Origin: Candidatus Hodarchaeota archaeon
GTDB taxonomy: Archaea > Asgardarchaeota > Heimdallarchaeia > Hodarchaeales > YT1-039
Assembly (NCBI GenBank): GCA_016840025.1
Contig: JAEOTF010000221.1
Coordinates: 1 to 50,765, forward strand
Direction of reading: 5' to 3'
Length of the DNA stretch: 50,765 nt
The notes under the pieces were generated by a model. That model did not search any database. It worked only from the letters and a program-made list of their open reading frames with translations, and had not been told where the DNA came from. The translations under genes were made by a program, and so were the position numbers. Positions 26,653 to 35,216 of this stretch are shown here, one piece after another; position 1 is the stretch's first letter, and each line of letters starts with the position of its first letter.

Positions 26653-27798
26653 CTAGGAAAAGATATCTTCGATCGGATCAAGAAGATTAAACTTCTGGGC
26701 AGGTTTTGCTTTCTGTATTGAGTTAAGAATTTGTCGCATATAGTTTGCAGCTTTTATAACATGGTCTTTAGAAAATACTGAAATATGAATTGGTGGTTCA
26801 GGCATAGTCCAGCCTGACATTCGGCCCAGTGTTCTCATATCAGATGCTACTGCCTCGATATCGTGCTCTTCAGCAAGAAGCTGATGAAGTATTATATCTT
26901 CAATCTCCTTTTCTGATATTGAGGCGTGAATGAGTGGTTCTGGACCCGCTCGCGGGTAAGTCCGTTGAAGTGATTCCCACGTTGTATCAAGTTCAAGTAA
27001 TGTTGGTCTCATGTCATTTAATAATCTCAAAAAGGCTCGATGATCACGTGATCCCTCTTCTTCATTAACAGATAAGGCAACATATGATACGAGTGCACGT
27101 GAGAATAGACGACAATTAACTAAACTGAAACCTTTTAAAAGCTTAGTACCTTCCGAAGCTCTTCCAGGCACAACCTGTGTGTAGAATTCTTTTTCTAAAG
27201 CGTTAACAACGATTTGTTCTGTTATTGAGAACGGTATTTTATCACTAGAGATTTTTACAAACCGTTCAACTATTTTATAACCTCTCGAATGGTAAGAGAT
27301 GCCACCATTGGCTAGGGCATCGCTAAATCCTTTTACGATAGCACTACTAAAATCTGAGAGGTGTTCACGGATTAAAACATTCAAATCTTGTTTTGTTACT
27401 ACTATGCCAATTGGATAATTCTCATAAGGTACAACTGGAGAAACTTCGAGGGCTTGGGAAATTGATGAGGGCCAAAATCCTTTTGTTGTAGAATCCATCA
27501 CTGTAATGATCCCTTCTGCGGTTTCACCATATGCTGTCCTTAGTGAACTCCATTTTTCCTGGCCACCAATAGGCAATAGAAGCGAAAACAATCTTCCTCC
27601 ATCATACTCTAAACGAAGGTACTCTGTTTCAATAGTACCGCCATATTCTTCTCTATATTGAACCCTACGGTCAGTTAGGGCAGCTAATTTGGTAGCAAGA
27701 GCGGTTTTTCCTCCTCCTTGACTGCCAACAACAAGGAGCCTTCCTGCGGAAAGTTTCTCGGCCTTTTCTGCTTTCATATATGTCATAATAAGACACAT
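26653..27798 (-). CDS. Atypical Arf/Ras-like small GTPase with long helical C-terminal extension
   Basis: This is a 381-residue protein. The N-terminal about 190 residues form a G domain: P-loop GSQGGGKT (25-32), G3 region PIGGQEKW (76-83) and G4 TKQD (135-138). The G3 motif matches the DxGGQ of Arf/Sar-type proteins except that the aspartate is Pro76; Gln80 is retained. G4 has Thr for Asn. The remaining about 190 residues are helical with no recognised fold. This is not a plain small GTPase of the Ras superfamily; the length and altered motifs are like divergent Asgard GTPases. The start is ambiguous among ATG 27798, 27786 and 27777. Two large unknown proteins lie directly upstream on the same strand and are its likely partners. 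Confidence 0.75.
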   Translation of the reverse strand: MCLIMTYMKAEKAEKLSAGRLLVVGSQGGGKTALATKLAALTDRRVQYREEYGGTIETEYLRLEYDGGRLFSLLLPIGGQEKWSSLRTAYGETAEGIITVMDSTTKGFWPSSISQALEVSPVVPYENYPIGIVVTKQDLNVLIREHLSDFSSAIVKGFSDALANGGISYHSRGYKIVERFVKISSDKIPFSITEQIVVNALEKEFYTQVVPGRASEGTKLLKGFSLVNCRLFSRALVSYVALSVNEEEGSRDHRAFLRLLNDMRPTLLELDTTWESLQRTYPRAGPEPLIHASISEKEIEDIILHQLLAEEHDIEAVASDMRTLGRMSGWTMPEPPIHISVFSKDHVIKAANYMRQILNSIQKAKPAQKFNLLDPIEDIFS

Positions 27799-28099
27799 TC
27801 TTACTTTTTTCCAATCTTGGTCTATTTTCTTGGTATTGTGATAAAAATATTTGTGAAATAATAGATGGAAGACAAACTCCTACATAAGTAGTCTCTGATA
27901 ATAGCCATATGTTTGTTTTTTGATAAAATCCAAGTGATTCTGAAGGTTTACTCATTGTATCATTCGTTCATCTTTGCTTAATAACGAATATAATTCTCAG
28001 GCAATTATTTCTTCTCGCTTCACTTCACTTAGATATGCCTAGTTTAGATACTTTTGTCAACTAAGAAAGCTCAACGATTTATGGAAGGATCACATCACC
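27799..28099. other. Intergenic region before the GTPase gene
   Basis: This AT-rich gap of 301 bases lies between the 656-aa gene and the GTPase gene on the minus strand. No gene or clear repeat was seen. It is long enough to hold a separate GTPase promoter. Confidence 0.3.
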
Positions 28100-30070
28100 T
28101 CATAGGTTTGAAATAACCACTTGAAGATCTTTGGGATCAGTCGCGCGAGCTTTATCTAGAAGAAGATCCAGATGATTACGTTTTGGGCCTCGTTCAAGGA
28201 ATTTTCGAGGACGAAAGATGACTTCAACAGGATTTATAGCCTCTTGTCCATCTTTACTTACAGTTCTCGTTTCTAGAAAAGAGAGAACGGACAGCCCGCT
28301 TTCAGAAGGACTGTAGAAGTTAATAAAACTATTACCACTGATATCAAACACCACTTGGCGAAGATGGACGTTACCAGCAAGAGCACTCCGCTGAGACGAA
28401 GAAACATTGAAAGAATCTTCTACCAGTTTTTCCAAGTTCCTACACACATCCCCGTACCACGGATAACCGCTGATAAGTACATGACGATATTGAAGATCAA
28501 AATCTTTAGCCGCATAGATTGTTATTTCATTTGGTGACAAGGTCCTTGGTTTATAAGAAATATCAAGCTGAAAAGCGGGTGTAAATTGCTTGGATGTTAC
28601 AAGGCCTGAGCGATCTGTTTCAGCAAAGATATTTCGAACAATTTTTTGAGCGGTTGACTCCTCATGAACTAGAGTTTCTTCAAGAATCTCTACTAACATA
28701 CGGCCAGCGTGATTCCATGTGTTACGAGGAAGCTTTTCAGTTGCAATATAATTGCCCATTCGTACATCATCACGGTCCACGCGGCCACTTAGGATAGCGC
28801 TAGACAATCGCTGACATGCTTCCAGAAGATCAAATTTGGGTTGTCTCTCAGAGATCAAAAGCATTGTCAATCGCAAAATCTCAGTCTTAATTCCTGTAAA
28901 ATCATAGATCCAAGCCTGTTCGGGTAGGCCTAAACATTCAACTGTGAATTGAGAAGTTTGCATGATAACAGCATGTTGTTTTAGTTCATGAAATGGTGCC
29001 AAAACAACCTCAAAAAGCTCAAAAGACGATTGAGGCACATTACCGAGAGTTTCATGTCTTTTGTGTTTATCCATGAAGGACAAGCCAAATAGATGGCGCT
29101 TTTTGGTGCTGTCTTTGAAGCGTGAAGAAACGATTCCTGTTTTTTGTTTTTCAGTCCCATATGAAGGCTTTTTTTCTGCCTTTACTTTCTTAGACAGCCA
29201 ATCAAGAATAATATCTGGTCTAAAACGGTCGCTTTCATACATATATGCAGAAGCAAACTCATCCTTTTCAATTAAGGTAAATCGTCTACCTAAAAACTTT
29301 TCAGCAAGATAATCGAGTTGTTTAGTAGTGAAACCGGCCTTACCCTTGTATTGTTGCGCTTTTGCTTTATCATATGCATTCTTTATCTCCCACATTTCCT
29401 GGCTATCAGGAGTAGCTAAAACTTTCTCCAATGAGGCAAAACGAAAAGTCTCTTCTGAAGCTAAGGCGAATATTAAAGCATCGGTATATTTATCCTTCCT
29501 TTTAAACTCAACATTTGGACCATAAAAAGTCTTTGCATCATCTACAGCGTCAATAAGCGCCTTCCTATAGAGATGGGGATACAGTACCAGAGCTAGCAAT
29601 GTAGTAATATCAGCACGGTTACATTTGTTTAGAAGGTTCTCTAGTTGTCCCTCAATTTCATATCGGAGAATCTTGATTTCATTAAAAAGGAGTCGAGTTT
29701 CTTCATCTTCTTGCACCTGCTGCCAAGAAGTTATCCTTTTTTGTCTAATGTTGAATGCAGCAGCAATTTGAAGTTTTCGAAGAGTTTTTTTCTTCTCATC
29801 GAGTCCAACAATTTTAAAAACATCGTTAAGTGGATTTAACCACTGTTCTATGAGGCCAAGTGACTCATAAAATTTAACTGTAGCAAATGGTTTTGTCTTT
29901 CTTATTATACCATTCATTGAATAATTGCCATCTTCTAGGTTCTTAGGAAGGTTTCTTGCTCGTCTTATAATATCTAATTGGGGAGCAAAGAACTGGATAC
30001 CTTTTACTCCAACATCCCGGCGAAGTAAAGTTTCCATATCTGTTAATTTTATACCTTTATCGTTGGCCAT
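28100..30070 (-). CDS. Large protein of unknown function (656 aa), GTPase neighbour
   Basis: I do not recognise a family. The N-terminal about 450 residues are charged and helical (LLNKCNRADITTLLALVLYP, SQEMWEIKNAYDKAKAQQYK). The last about 200 residues show alternating strands (TPAFQLDISYKPRTLSPNEI, ITIYAAKDFDLQYRHVLIS, LRQVVFDISGNSFINFYS) like a small globular beta-rich domain. It has no signal peptide, membrane segment or zinc site. A GAGGT Shine-Dalgarno sequence precedes ATG 30070. It lies 66 bases downstream of the 615-aa gene and 300 bases upstream of the GTPase. Conserved gene order with these two would be the best evidence for a complex. The operon is near topoisomerase VI, but a link to DNA topology is not shown. 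Confidence 0.6.
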   Translation of the reverse strand: MANDKGIKLTDMETLLRRDVGVKGIQFFAPQLDIIRRARNLPKNLEDGNYSMNGIIRKTKPFATVKFYESLGLIEQWLNPLNDVFKIVGLDEKKKTLRKLQIAAAFNIRQKRITSWQQVQEDEETRLLFNEIKILRYEIEGQLENLLNKCNRADITTLLALVLYPHLYRKALIDAVDDAKTFYGPNVEFKRKDKYTDALIFALASEETFRFASLEKVLATPDSQEMWEIKNAYDKAKAQQYKGKAGFTTKQLDYLAEKFLGRRFTLIEKDEFASAYMYESDRFRPDIILDWLSKKVKAEKKPSYGTEKQKTGIVSSRFKDSTKKRHLFGLSFMDKHKRHETLGNVPQSSFELFEVVLAPFHELKQHAVIMQTSQFTVECLGLPEQAWIYDFTGIKTEILRLTMLLISERQPKFDLLEACQRLSSAILSGRVDRDDVRMGNYIATEKLPRNTWNHAGRMLVEILEETLVHEESTAQKIVRNIFAETDRSGLVTSKQFTPAFQLDISYKPRTLSPNEITIYAAKDFDLQYRHVLISGYPWYGDVCRNLEKLVEDSFNVSSSQRSALAGNVHLRQVVFDISGNSFINFYSPSESGLSVLSFLETRTVSKDGQEAINPVEVIFRPRKFLERGPKRNHLDLLLDKARATDPKDLQVVISNL

Positions 30071-30136
30071 GTTGAATAAGACCTCTTCTGCATTATATTT
30101 TGTGGTAATCCCTTTTTCATTTTTAGGAGTATAATA

Positions 30137-31984
30137 TTATTCTTCTTTATCTTCGGCTTTTGGACCACCTATAGGTTTAGATTCACCTTTATCTAGTTCT
30201 GAATCAATTAATTGCCATGTATCAACTAACACTAACTCTTCTTCTGTGTCATCGATTGGTATTACTTCACTTACCATTTCAGCCTGACTTTGGAAATAAG
30301 CTTCGTATATTGAAGTTGCAATCTCCCATCTTCTGCTTTCATTTATATCAGCATCACCAAACATCAACTCAGTGCTCTTTAATGAAAGCATCCATGCATA
30401 GATTTCCACAGGACGAATAGATTCAATAGCCTTACCTCTGGTCTCAATTAAACGAACCACTTCCTTCCCGAATTGTTTAACCAGAACTTGGGGCGTATCT
30501 GTCACGTGGGCAAGTTCTCCGCTCAGTGTGTCGCCCAAAAGCGCCAATTGATCCTGAACCCGCTTTTCCATTTCTTCGAAGTATGTTTCGCCTCTACTCA
30601 CGAGTATGCCATGAGGGTATCGAAGAATCTGACTCATTTGAGCAATTCCTTCATCATCACGGGAAAGGTCTTTTATTTCGAGGAGGCGTTCTAGAAGATC
30701 ATTACGTACAGGATTTAAGACTTCCTTACGGAGATTTGCCTTTCTTCTACTCATAATAGTGCCCCGGAGCTGTTCCTGGCTTCCTACAGGAAGAGGGATT
30801 TGGGCTTCAAGTTTTTCGATGTCCGATTCTATTAAGGATAATCCAGATTCCATTAAAATATTTTTCAGCTCCAACTGAGCTTGGTCAACTGGAATAAAAA
30901 GTTTATCTAGAGCATCAATCAATTCATCTCGTCTTTGAAAAAGAAAGAAGAGACGGCTAGCATAATCATCATAAGCTGCACTTTTGGCATAATCTGTCCT
31001 AAGAGTAAGAAGTAATCTAGCATAGATGATTTTAAACTTAGCATGAAGTAGTGCACGTTGGATTAGTTGGGATAATGTTCTTGTTCTACGATCCTCATCG
31101 AGCCAAGTAGCCATTTCATGCAGTATGTCCGCATTTTTTGTGTGAAAATATTTCCTAGCTTTTCGATCATCTTTCAAAAGGGCGTAAAGCCAAAGCTGCG
31201 TGATCCTAAGCTTATAGAAGTCTACATTCCCTTGACCGATGACTTCAAGAAGTAGATTATCATGAGTTTTTAATCGAGGATGTTGTTCTCCGATGAGGGG
31301 ATAATCACCACTACTTTCTCCGACGAAACGTCTTCGTAAGTATTTATCCGCTTTTTCTGGATCCAAAACGATGTCCATTACAATCTCAATGTCATCCTCG
31401 TTGAGACTGAAGAGATGATTACTCAAGGCAACCAAGAATCCATATAGTTCAACTAAAGGTCTTCCAGTAGGAATGATAGTCCCTGCAACAAGTTTCTCTA
31501 ATTCAAACTGGTTGATTTCACCATTGGCAGTTCGAATAAGATCGATAGGTGGATCTAATACACTTAACACAGTTTTTCGTTCATTTATAAAAAGACCAGA
31601 GACAGTTTTAGTGTCGGGGTCATATTGTGACCTTCTAACAATGTAATCTAGTTCTTCTTCTAAAATACCTTTAATAAAATTCGTACCATCAGCCGCAAAA
31701 CCTAAGTGTGCATACCAAGGGCGTAATTCTCCTCTCCCCTCAGTTTCCCATGATCGGGAAATAATGGTTTGACGAATACCAGAAGCATCAAAGGCATGAA
31801 CACTATCATCACCTGCTAAGGATCTTTTAATACTAGCTGCGCTTCCACTCATCATTCCTGCTAAAAAGGGATATCTTTGGACGTACAATTCACCAAAAAT
31901 TCCAAACCATGTTCTTTCTTTACTAAGAGCTAGCCATTCTACGCGGGCTTGTTCAAAGGGATTGAGGTCATCAGGGGCAGGCAT
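30137..31984 (-). CDS. Large helical protein of unknown function (615 aa), first gene of the GTPase cluster
   Basis: I do not recognise a family. The protein is almost wholly alpha-helical and acidic. Long amphipathic and coiled-coil-like stretches fill the C-terminal half (about 380-480, IEKLEAQIPLPVGSQEQL, NDLLERLLEIKDLSRDDE), and an acidic tail ends in KAEDKEE. There is no signal peptide or membrane segment. ATG 31984 has GGAG about 11 bases upstream. Together with the 656-aa gene it forms a tight pair, 66 bases apart. The size and helicity fit a scaffold or GTPase effector/regulator, but that is inference. Confidence 0.6.
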   Translation of the reverse strand: MPAPDDLNPFEQARVEWLALSKERTWFGIFGELYVQRYPFLAGMMSGSAASIKRSLAGDDSVHAFDASGIRQTIISRSWETEGRGELRPWYAHLGFAADGTNFIKGILEEELDYIVRRSQYDPDTKTVSGLFINERKTVLSVLDPPIDLIRTANGEINQFELEKLVAGTIIPTGRPLVELYGFLVALSNHLFSLNEDDIEIVMDIVLDPEKADKYLRRRFVGESSGDYPLIGEQHPRLKTHDNLLLEVIGQGNVDFYKLRITQLWLYALLKDDRKARKYFHTKNADILHEMATWLDEDRRTRTLSQLIQRALLHAKFKIIYARLLLTLRTDYAKSAAYDDYASRLFFLFQRRDELIDALDKLFIPVDQAQLELKNILMESGLSLIESDIEKLEAQIPLPVGSQEQLRGTIMSRRKANLRKEVLNPVRNDLLERLLEIKDLSRDDEGIAQMSQILRYPHGILVSRGETYFEEMEKRVQDQLALLGDTLSGELAHVTDTPQVLVKQFGKEVVRLIETRGKAIESIRPVEIYAWMLSLKSTELMFGDADINESRRWEIATSIYEAYFQSQAEMVSEVIPIDDTEEELVLVDTWQLIDSELDKGESKPIGGPKAEDKEE

Positions 31985-32118
31985 GTATATCAGCTCTCCG
32001 GTTAAAAAAAATCAAATCGCCATGAGGTTCTTGCTATTCTTCGCTATTCATGATTACTCTATAAAATATTTACTTATTTATTTTCATTCTTTATGTAAAA
32101 AAATAAAGAAAGAAAGAC

Positions 32119-33177
32119 TCAGGAAGGTATAACTAACTTGTCGTTGAGTTTGGGAAAGAAACATTCGAAGTGATTGTCGTCCATGTAATCAATGACTCTG
32201 AGTGCTGCTTGTTTTCTGAAACGAAATATTCCATCTGAAGAGAAATTGGTATCATATTCTCTGAGCCCAAGTGCAGACGAGAATTGTGAACGAAGACACT
32301 CTCGATCTTCAGGAGGAAAGCCATTCGTATAGAGCTTAAGCGAAGATAGTCGTTTATCGACCTTTACTGTCCGCCTATATTTATAGTCGGTGACGTAATT
32401 ACCCTTGTTCATGTATCCATCCTCCACAAAATAGATCAGGACAGAGAAGGGATGAAAATAGAGATTGTGTGGGCATACTTTGATCCACTTTCTTCGAGGA
32501 TCTTTCTGAAGTTCTTCGGCAGTAGGCTTTCGATACCAAGCGTTGTGGAGTTCGAGAAGTTCTATGGATGCTTGAGTAGTAAGTCTCCAAGCTTTATATA
32601 ATCTGTCTGGATAATGATCCTTTAACCTGATTCTGACTAACCTGATTCTGACTTTATACCCTGCTTGTCTCCACAGATCAGCAACGAAGTCAATATATTC
32701 CCTACAACTCTCTTTTTGAACGAGGATGTACTGAGCAGTAACAGCAAATCGCGCAAGATGACCATCACCGAGTAGACTGCCAGTTAGAAAGAGTATTAGA
32801 CGATAGGATAGTGGTATAGACACCCTACCTCTTTCCTTCCGAAAGTCTAGGCTCTCTATATTATGATAGTCTAATACAAATTTTATTATGGGAGTCGGAA
32901 CTTGCAGATGTTTGCCGATATTAGTGGGTGACATACGTTCTTCAACATGAAGAGAGTACATCTCTTGGGGTGAGAGAAGTCGATCCAATGTGGTTCTGTG
33001 ATACGAAGTCCATAGTTCACCGAGGAGAGTGGATATTGTTTCCTCAAGTGGTTGAGGAGGAAGAGATACGAGGATTCCTTCTAATTCCGCATATCTTCCC
33101 TTCCATTTCGTCATTCCACTTATAGTGAGATTATTTGGGATTTTCTTTCTTCTGTTTATGTTTCGTATCTTTGTCAT
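32119..33177 (-). CDS. Free-standing LAGLIDADG homing endonuclease
   Basis: This 352-residue protein has an N-terminal segment with an HTH-like element (MSPTNIGKHLQVPTPIIKFV). Two LAGLIDADG-type motifs follow: LTGSLLGDG (about 130-138) and LIYFVEDG (about 248-255). After the second comes the usual KLYTNGFPPEDRECL strand/helix. The catalytic acid is the Asp of each motif. Such enzymes cut long DNA sites and spread themselves. Here it stands alone between topoisomerase VI and the unknown operon, with no intron or intein seen in either. A 15-base tandem duplication (32623-32652) lies inside the gene and yields VRIRLVRIRL. Confidence 0.8.
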   Translation of the reverse strand: MTKIRNINRRKKIPNNLTISGMTKWKGRYAELEGILVSLPPQPLEETISTLLGELWTSYHRTTLDRLLSPQEMYSLHVEERMSPTNIGKHLQVPTPIIKFVLDYHNIESLDFRKERGRVSIPLSYRLILFLTGSLLGDGHLARFAVTAQYILVQKESCREYIDFVADLWRQAGYKVRIRLVRIRLKDHYPDRLYKAWRLTTQASIELLELHNAWYRKPTAEELQKDPRRKWIKVCPHNLYFHPFSVLIYFVEDGYMNKGNYVTDYKYRRTVKVDKRLSSLKLYTNGFPPEDRECLRSQFSSALGLREYDTNFSSDGIFRFRKQAALRVIDYMDDNHFECFFPKLNDKLVIPS

Positions 33178-33281
33178 TTTATCTCAATTCAATTTTCCTC
33201 ATTCCGCTTATAAAAAGATAATAAGATATTTATTTCACTTTCATGTAGTATCCTTCCTCTTAATAAGTCTTAACTTACTCA

Positions 33282-33304
33282 AAGCCTATGGTAACATTAG
33301 GCTT
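33282..33304 (+). promoter_or_regulatory. Inverted repeat upstream of the coiled-coil gene
   Basis: Perfect 7-base arms AAGCCTA (33282-33288) and TAGGCTT (33298-33304) are separated by 9 bases. They lie 17 bases before ATG 33322 and next to its GGAGTG ribosome-binding site (33309-33314). This could be an operator or an RNA hairpin controlling translation. Confidence 0.3.
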
Positions 33305-33321
33305 ATTTGGAGTGAAGTAAC

Positions 33322-33726
33322 ATGACAAGAGAAGAACTATCGGAAAAGCTTCAAAACTTGGGAAATAAAATTGACTCTCTCACTATCTCTACTGATCAGC
33401 TGATTATATCTTCTAAAGAATTGAATGACAGCATTAATACTGCTCACAGCAGAATAAATACGCTAGAAAAAGAACTAGAGCAAAAAGCAAAACAAAATGA
33501 GCAACTAATGACAGAACAAAATGATCTGGCTTCAAAGTTAGAAGAATTAGAAGAAAAAAATTCTGATCTCGTAGGAGAAAAGAGAACGCTTGAAATTGAG
33601 TTGGAAGGAAAAACAAACGAATTAGAACGAAACCGCTCAATATTAGAGGGAGAAAAAAAGAAGGTACAAGAATTAGAAGACCAAATCCGAATACTTAGAG
33701 AAAAAAGCCAAGCTGAAGAACTCTAA
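33322..33726 (+). CDS. Small coiled-coil protein
   Basis: This 134-residue protein is almost entirely heptad-like coiled coil rich in Glu, Lys, Leu, Asn and Gln (NTLEKELEQKAKQNEQ, LEIELEGKTNELERN). There is no enzyme motif or membrane segment. The GGAGTG Shine-Dalgarno sequence before ATG is good. It is the only plus-strand gene in this stretch, convergent with top6A and divergent from the homing endonuclease. Role unknown. Confidence 0.7.
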   Translation: MTREELSEKLQNLGNKIDSLTISTDQLIISSKELNDSINTAHSRINTLEKELEQKAKQNEQLMTEQNDLASKLEELEEKNSDLVGEKRTLEIELEGKTNELERNRSILEGEKKKVQELEDQIRILREKSQAEEL

Positions 33727-33848
33727 ATGCCTACTCCGAGTTTTGTGAATCGATTGGGCAGAGATGTTCTTCGTATTTAAACAATCTCAAGAAAAGCATA
33801 GAAGCTATGGTTATTCTAACTTTTGATCATTATCTCAAAGATCCTAGA

Positions 33849-35216
33849 CTAAATCGTTACACCTAATTCACCGAAACGAGTGGGTAGAAATTCTTTAACG
33901 ACATAATCTATTTTCCCTTTTGCATTGAAGGCTTGTTGTTCCGATTTTTTCTGATGTAACCAAAAATTATAGAGTTCTTCCCGTTCCTTTTTGGCTCTAA
34001 ACGCACTGTATCGCGGATCAGGTGGCAAACGATACTTTATTTTTACCTTGGATTCATCGATATTCCTTTTTGCTCTTTTTCTCAACTTCGAAAGTAGATC
34101 AGTCTCGGGTTTGAATAGCTTCCCCGCAGGTTTCTGAGCTTTAAGAATTTTTTCTTTCTTTTCTAAGTCTTCCAGCATCGGACCAAGTATAGTACGCTGG
34201 TCCAGTGTAGATCCCTTTTTTCTACGGGCAGGGGCAGCAGACCCATATAAGAGATCACGACATCGCTTAAGATCCTGAAAATTGAATTTATCATAAGGAA
34301 GTTTGTATTCTTCGATGTCTGAGGCCCAAACACCTAACCATTGAGCATTAGGACATGCTAACCCTTCAACGTGAGCTGCTTCAGCGGATCCATAGCGAAT
34401 CACTGTATAGATGTGTTCTCCCCATGGATCACCGTCTACAAAAACATAAACTGGTAAATCAAGTCCTCCTTCCGATTTTGAATCACTAAAACGACGAAGT
34501 AAGCGACGTGCGCCTCGTGTCGCCTGACCCATCAAACCCACCAAAACTGCATTAAAATTTTCATGGACACGCTCTTCTACAAAGCGATTATACATGCCAT
34601 CGGTTTCTACAGCAATAACTCGCTCGGAGTTGCTATCCAAAAGCTCGGAACGTATGAGGCGAGAACCAATTGCTTGCCCATCAGGATTGATTCCGAGATT
34701 TAGATCTCTTACTTCACCAGTTATTGGATCAGTCATTCGAACATCCACATCTCCAAAAACTGTCCCTCGTGAAGCGGGGTTAACATGAAAATCTTCACGA
34801 GCGTATCCAAGCATAGCTTCCGTGTCGACAACGACACCATCAGATTGGTCTTGATCATCAAAGAATTTGGCGAGAAAAGACTCGCTTGAATAGTATAAAC
34901 CTCTCAGAGTCTCTGTTCGACCCGTAGTTATTAATCCATTCGCAAAAGTCATCACCCAAAGACTCTGTGCCATTTTCCGAAGATGAGCGACATTAGCAAG
35001 AGAACGACGGGTTTTTTTGTCCATTATCACATATTGACGCTTTTCTTCAGAGAATGTAATGTTTGAAGTACTTCTTGAAGCCATTTCAAGATAGGGGGTT
35101 TTTCCTTGTTCAACTAAGTCGGCAATTGATTTACCTTTTTCTTTAATAGCGACCATAACAGTCTTTTCGCGTTCATTCAAATCCAACGTTCTTACTAAAT
35201 CGCTTTCTTCCGACAT
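33849..35216 (-). CDS. top6A: DNA topoisomerase VI subunit A (Spo11 homolog)
   Basis: This 455-residue protein carries the Spo11/Top6A 5Y-CAP motif TETLRGLYYSSE, where Tyr108 or Tyr109 is the DNA-linking residue. The Toprim acidic motifs are VETDGMYNRF and FVDGDPWGEH. With Top6B it forms an A2B2 type IIB topoisomerase that relaxes and decatenates DNA in an ATP-dependent way. The length is larger than the usual 360-400 residues owing to a Lys/Glu-rich region at about 325-400. Its ATG overlaps the TAA of top6B by one base, showing coupled translation in the order B then A. Confidence 0.92.
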   Translation of the reverse strand: MSEESDLVRTLDLNEREKTVMVAIKEKGKSIADLVEQGKTPYLEMASRSTSNITFSEEKRQYVIMDKKTRRSLANVAHLRKMAQSLWVMTFANGLITTGRTETLRGLYYSSESFLAKFFDDQDQSDGVVVDTEAMLGYAREDFHVNPASRGTVFGDVDVRMTDPITGEVRDLNLGINPDGQAIGSRLIRSELLDSNSERVIAVETDGMYNRFVEERVHENFNAVLVGLMGQATRGARRLLRRFSDSKSEGGLDLPVYVFVDGDPWGEHIYTVIRYGSAEAAHVEGLACPNAQWLGVWASDIEEYKLPYDKFNFQDLKRCRDLLYGSAAPARRKKGSTLDQRTILGPMLEDLEKKEKILKAQKPAGKLFKPETDLLSKLRKRAKRNIDESKVKIKYRLPPDPRYSAFRAKKEREELYNFWLHQKKSEQQAFNAKGKIDYVVKEFLPTRFGELGVTI

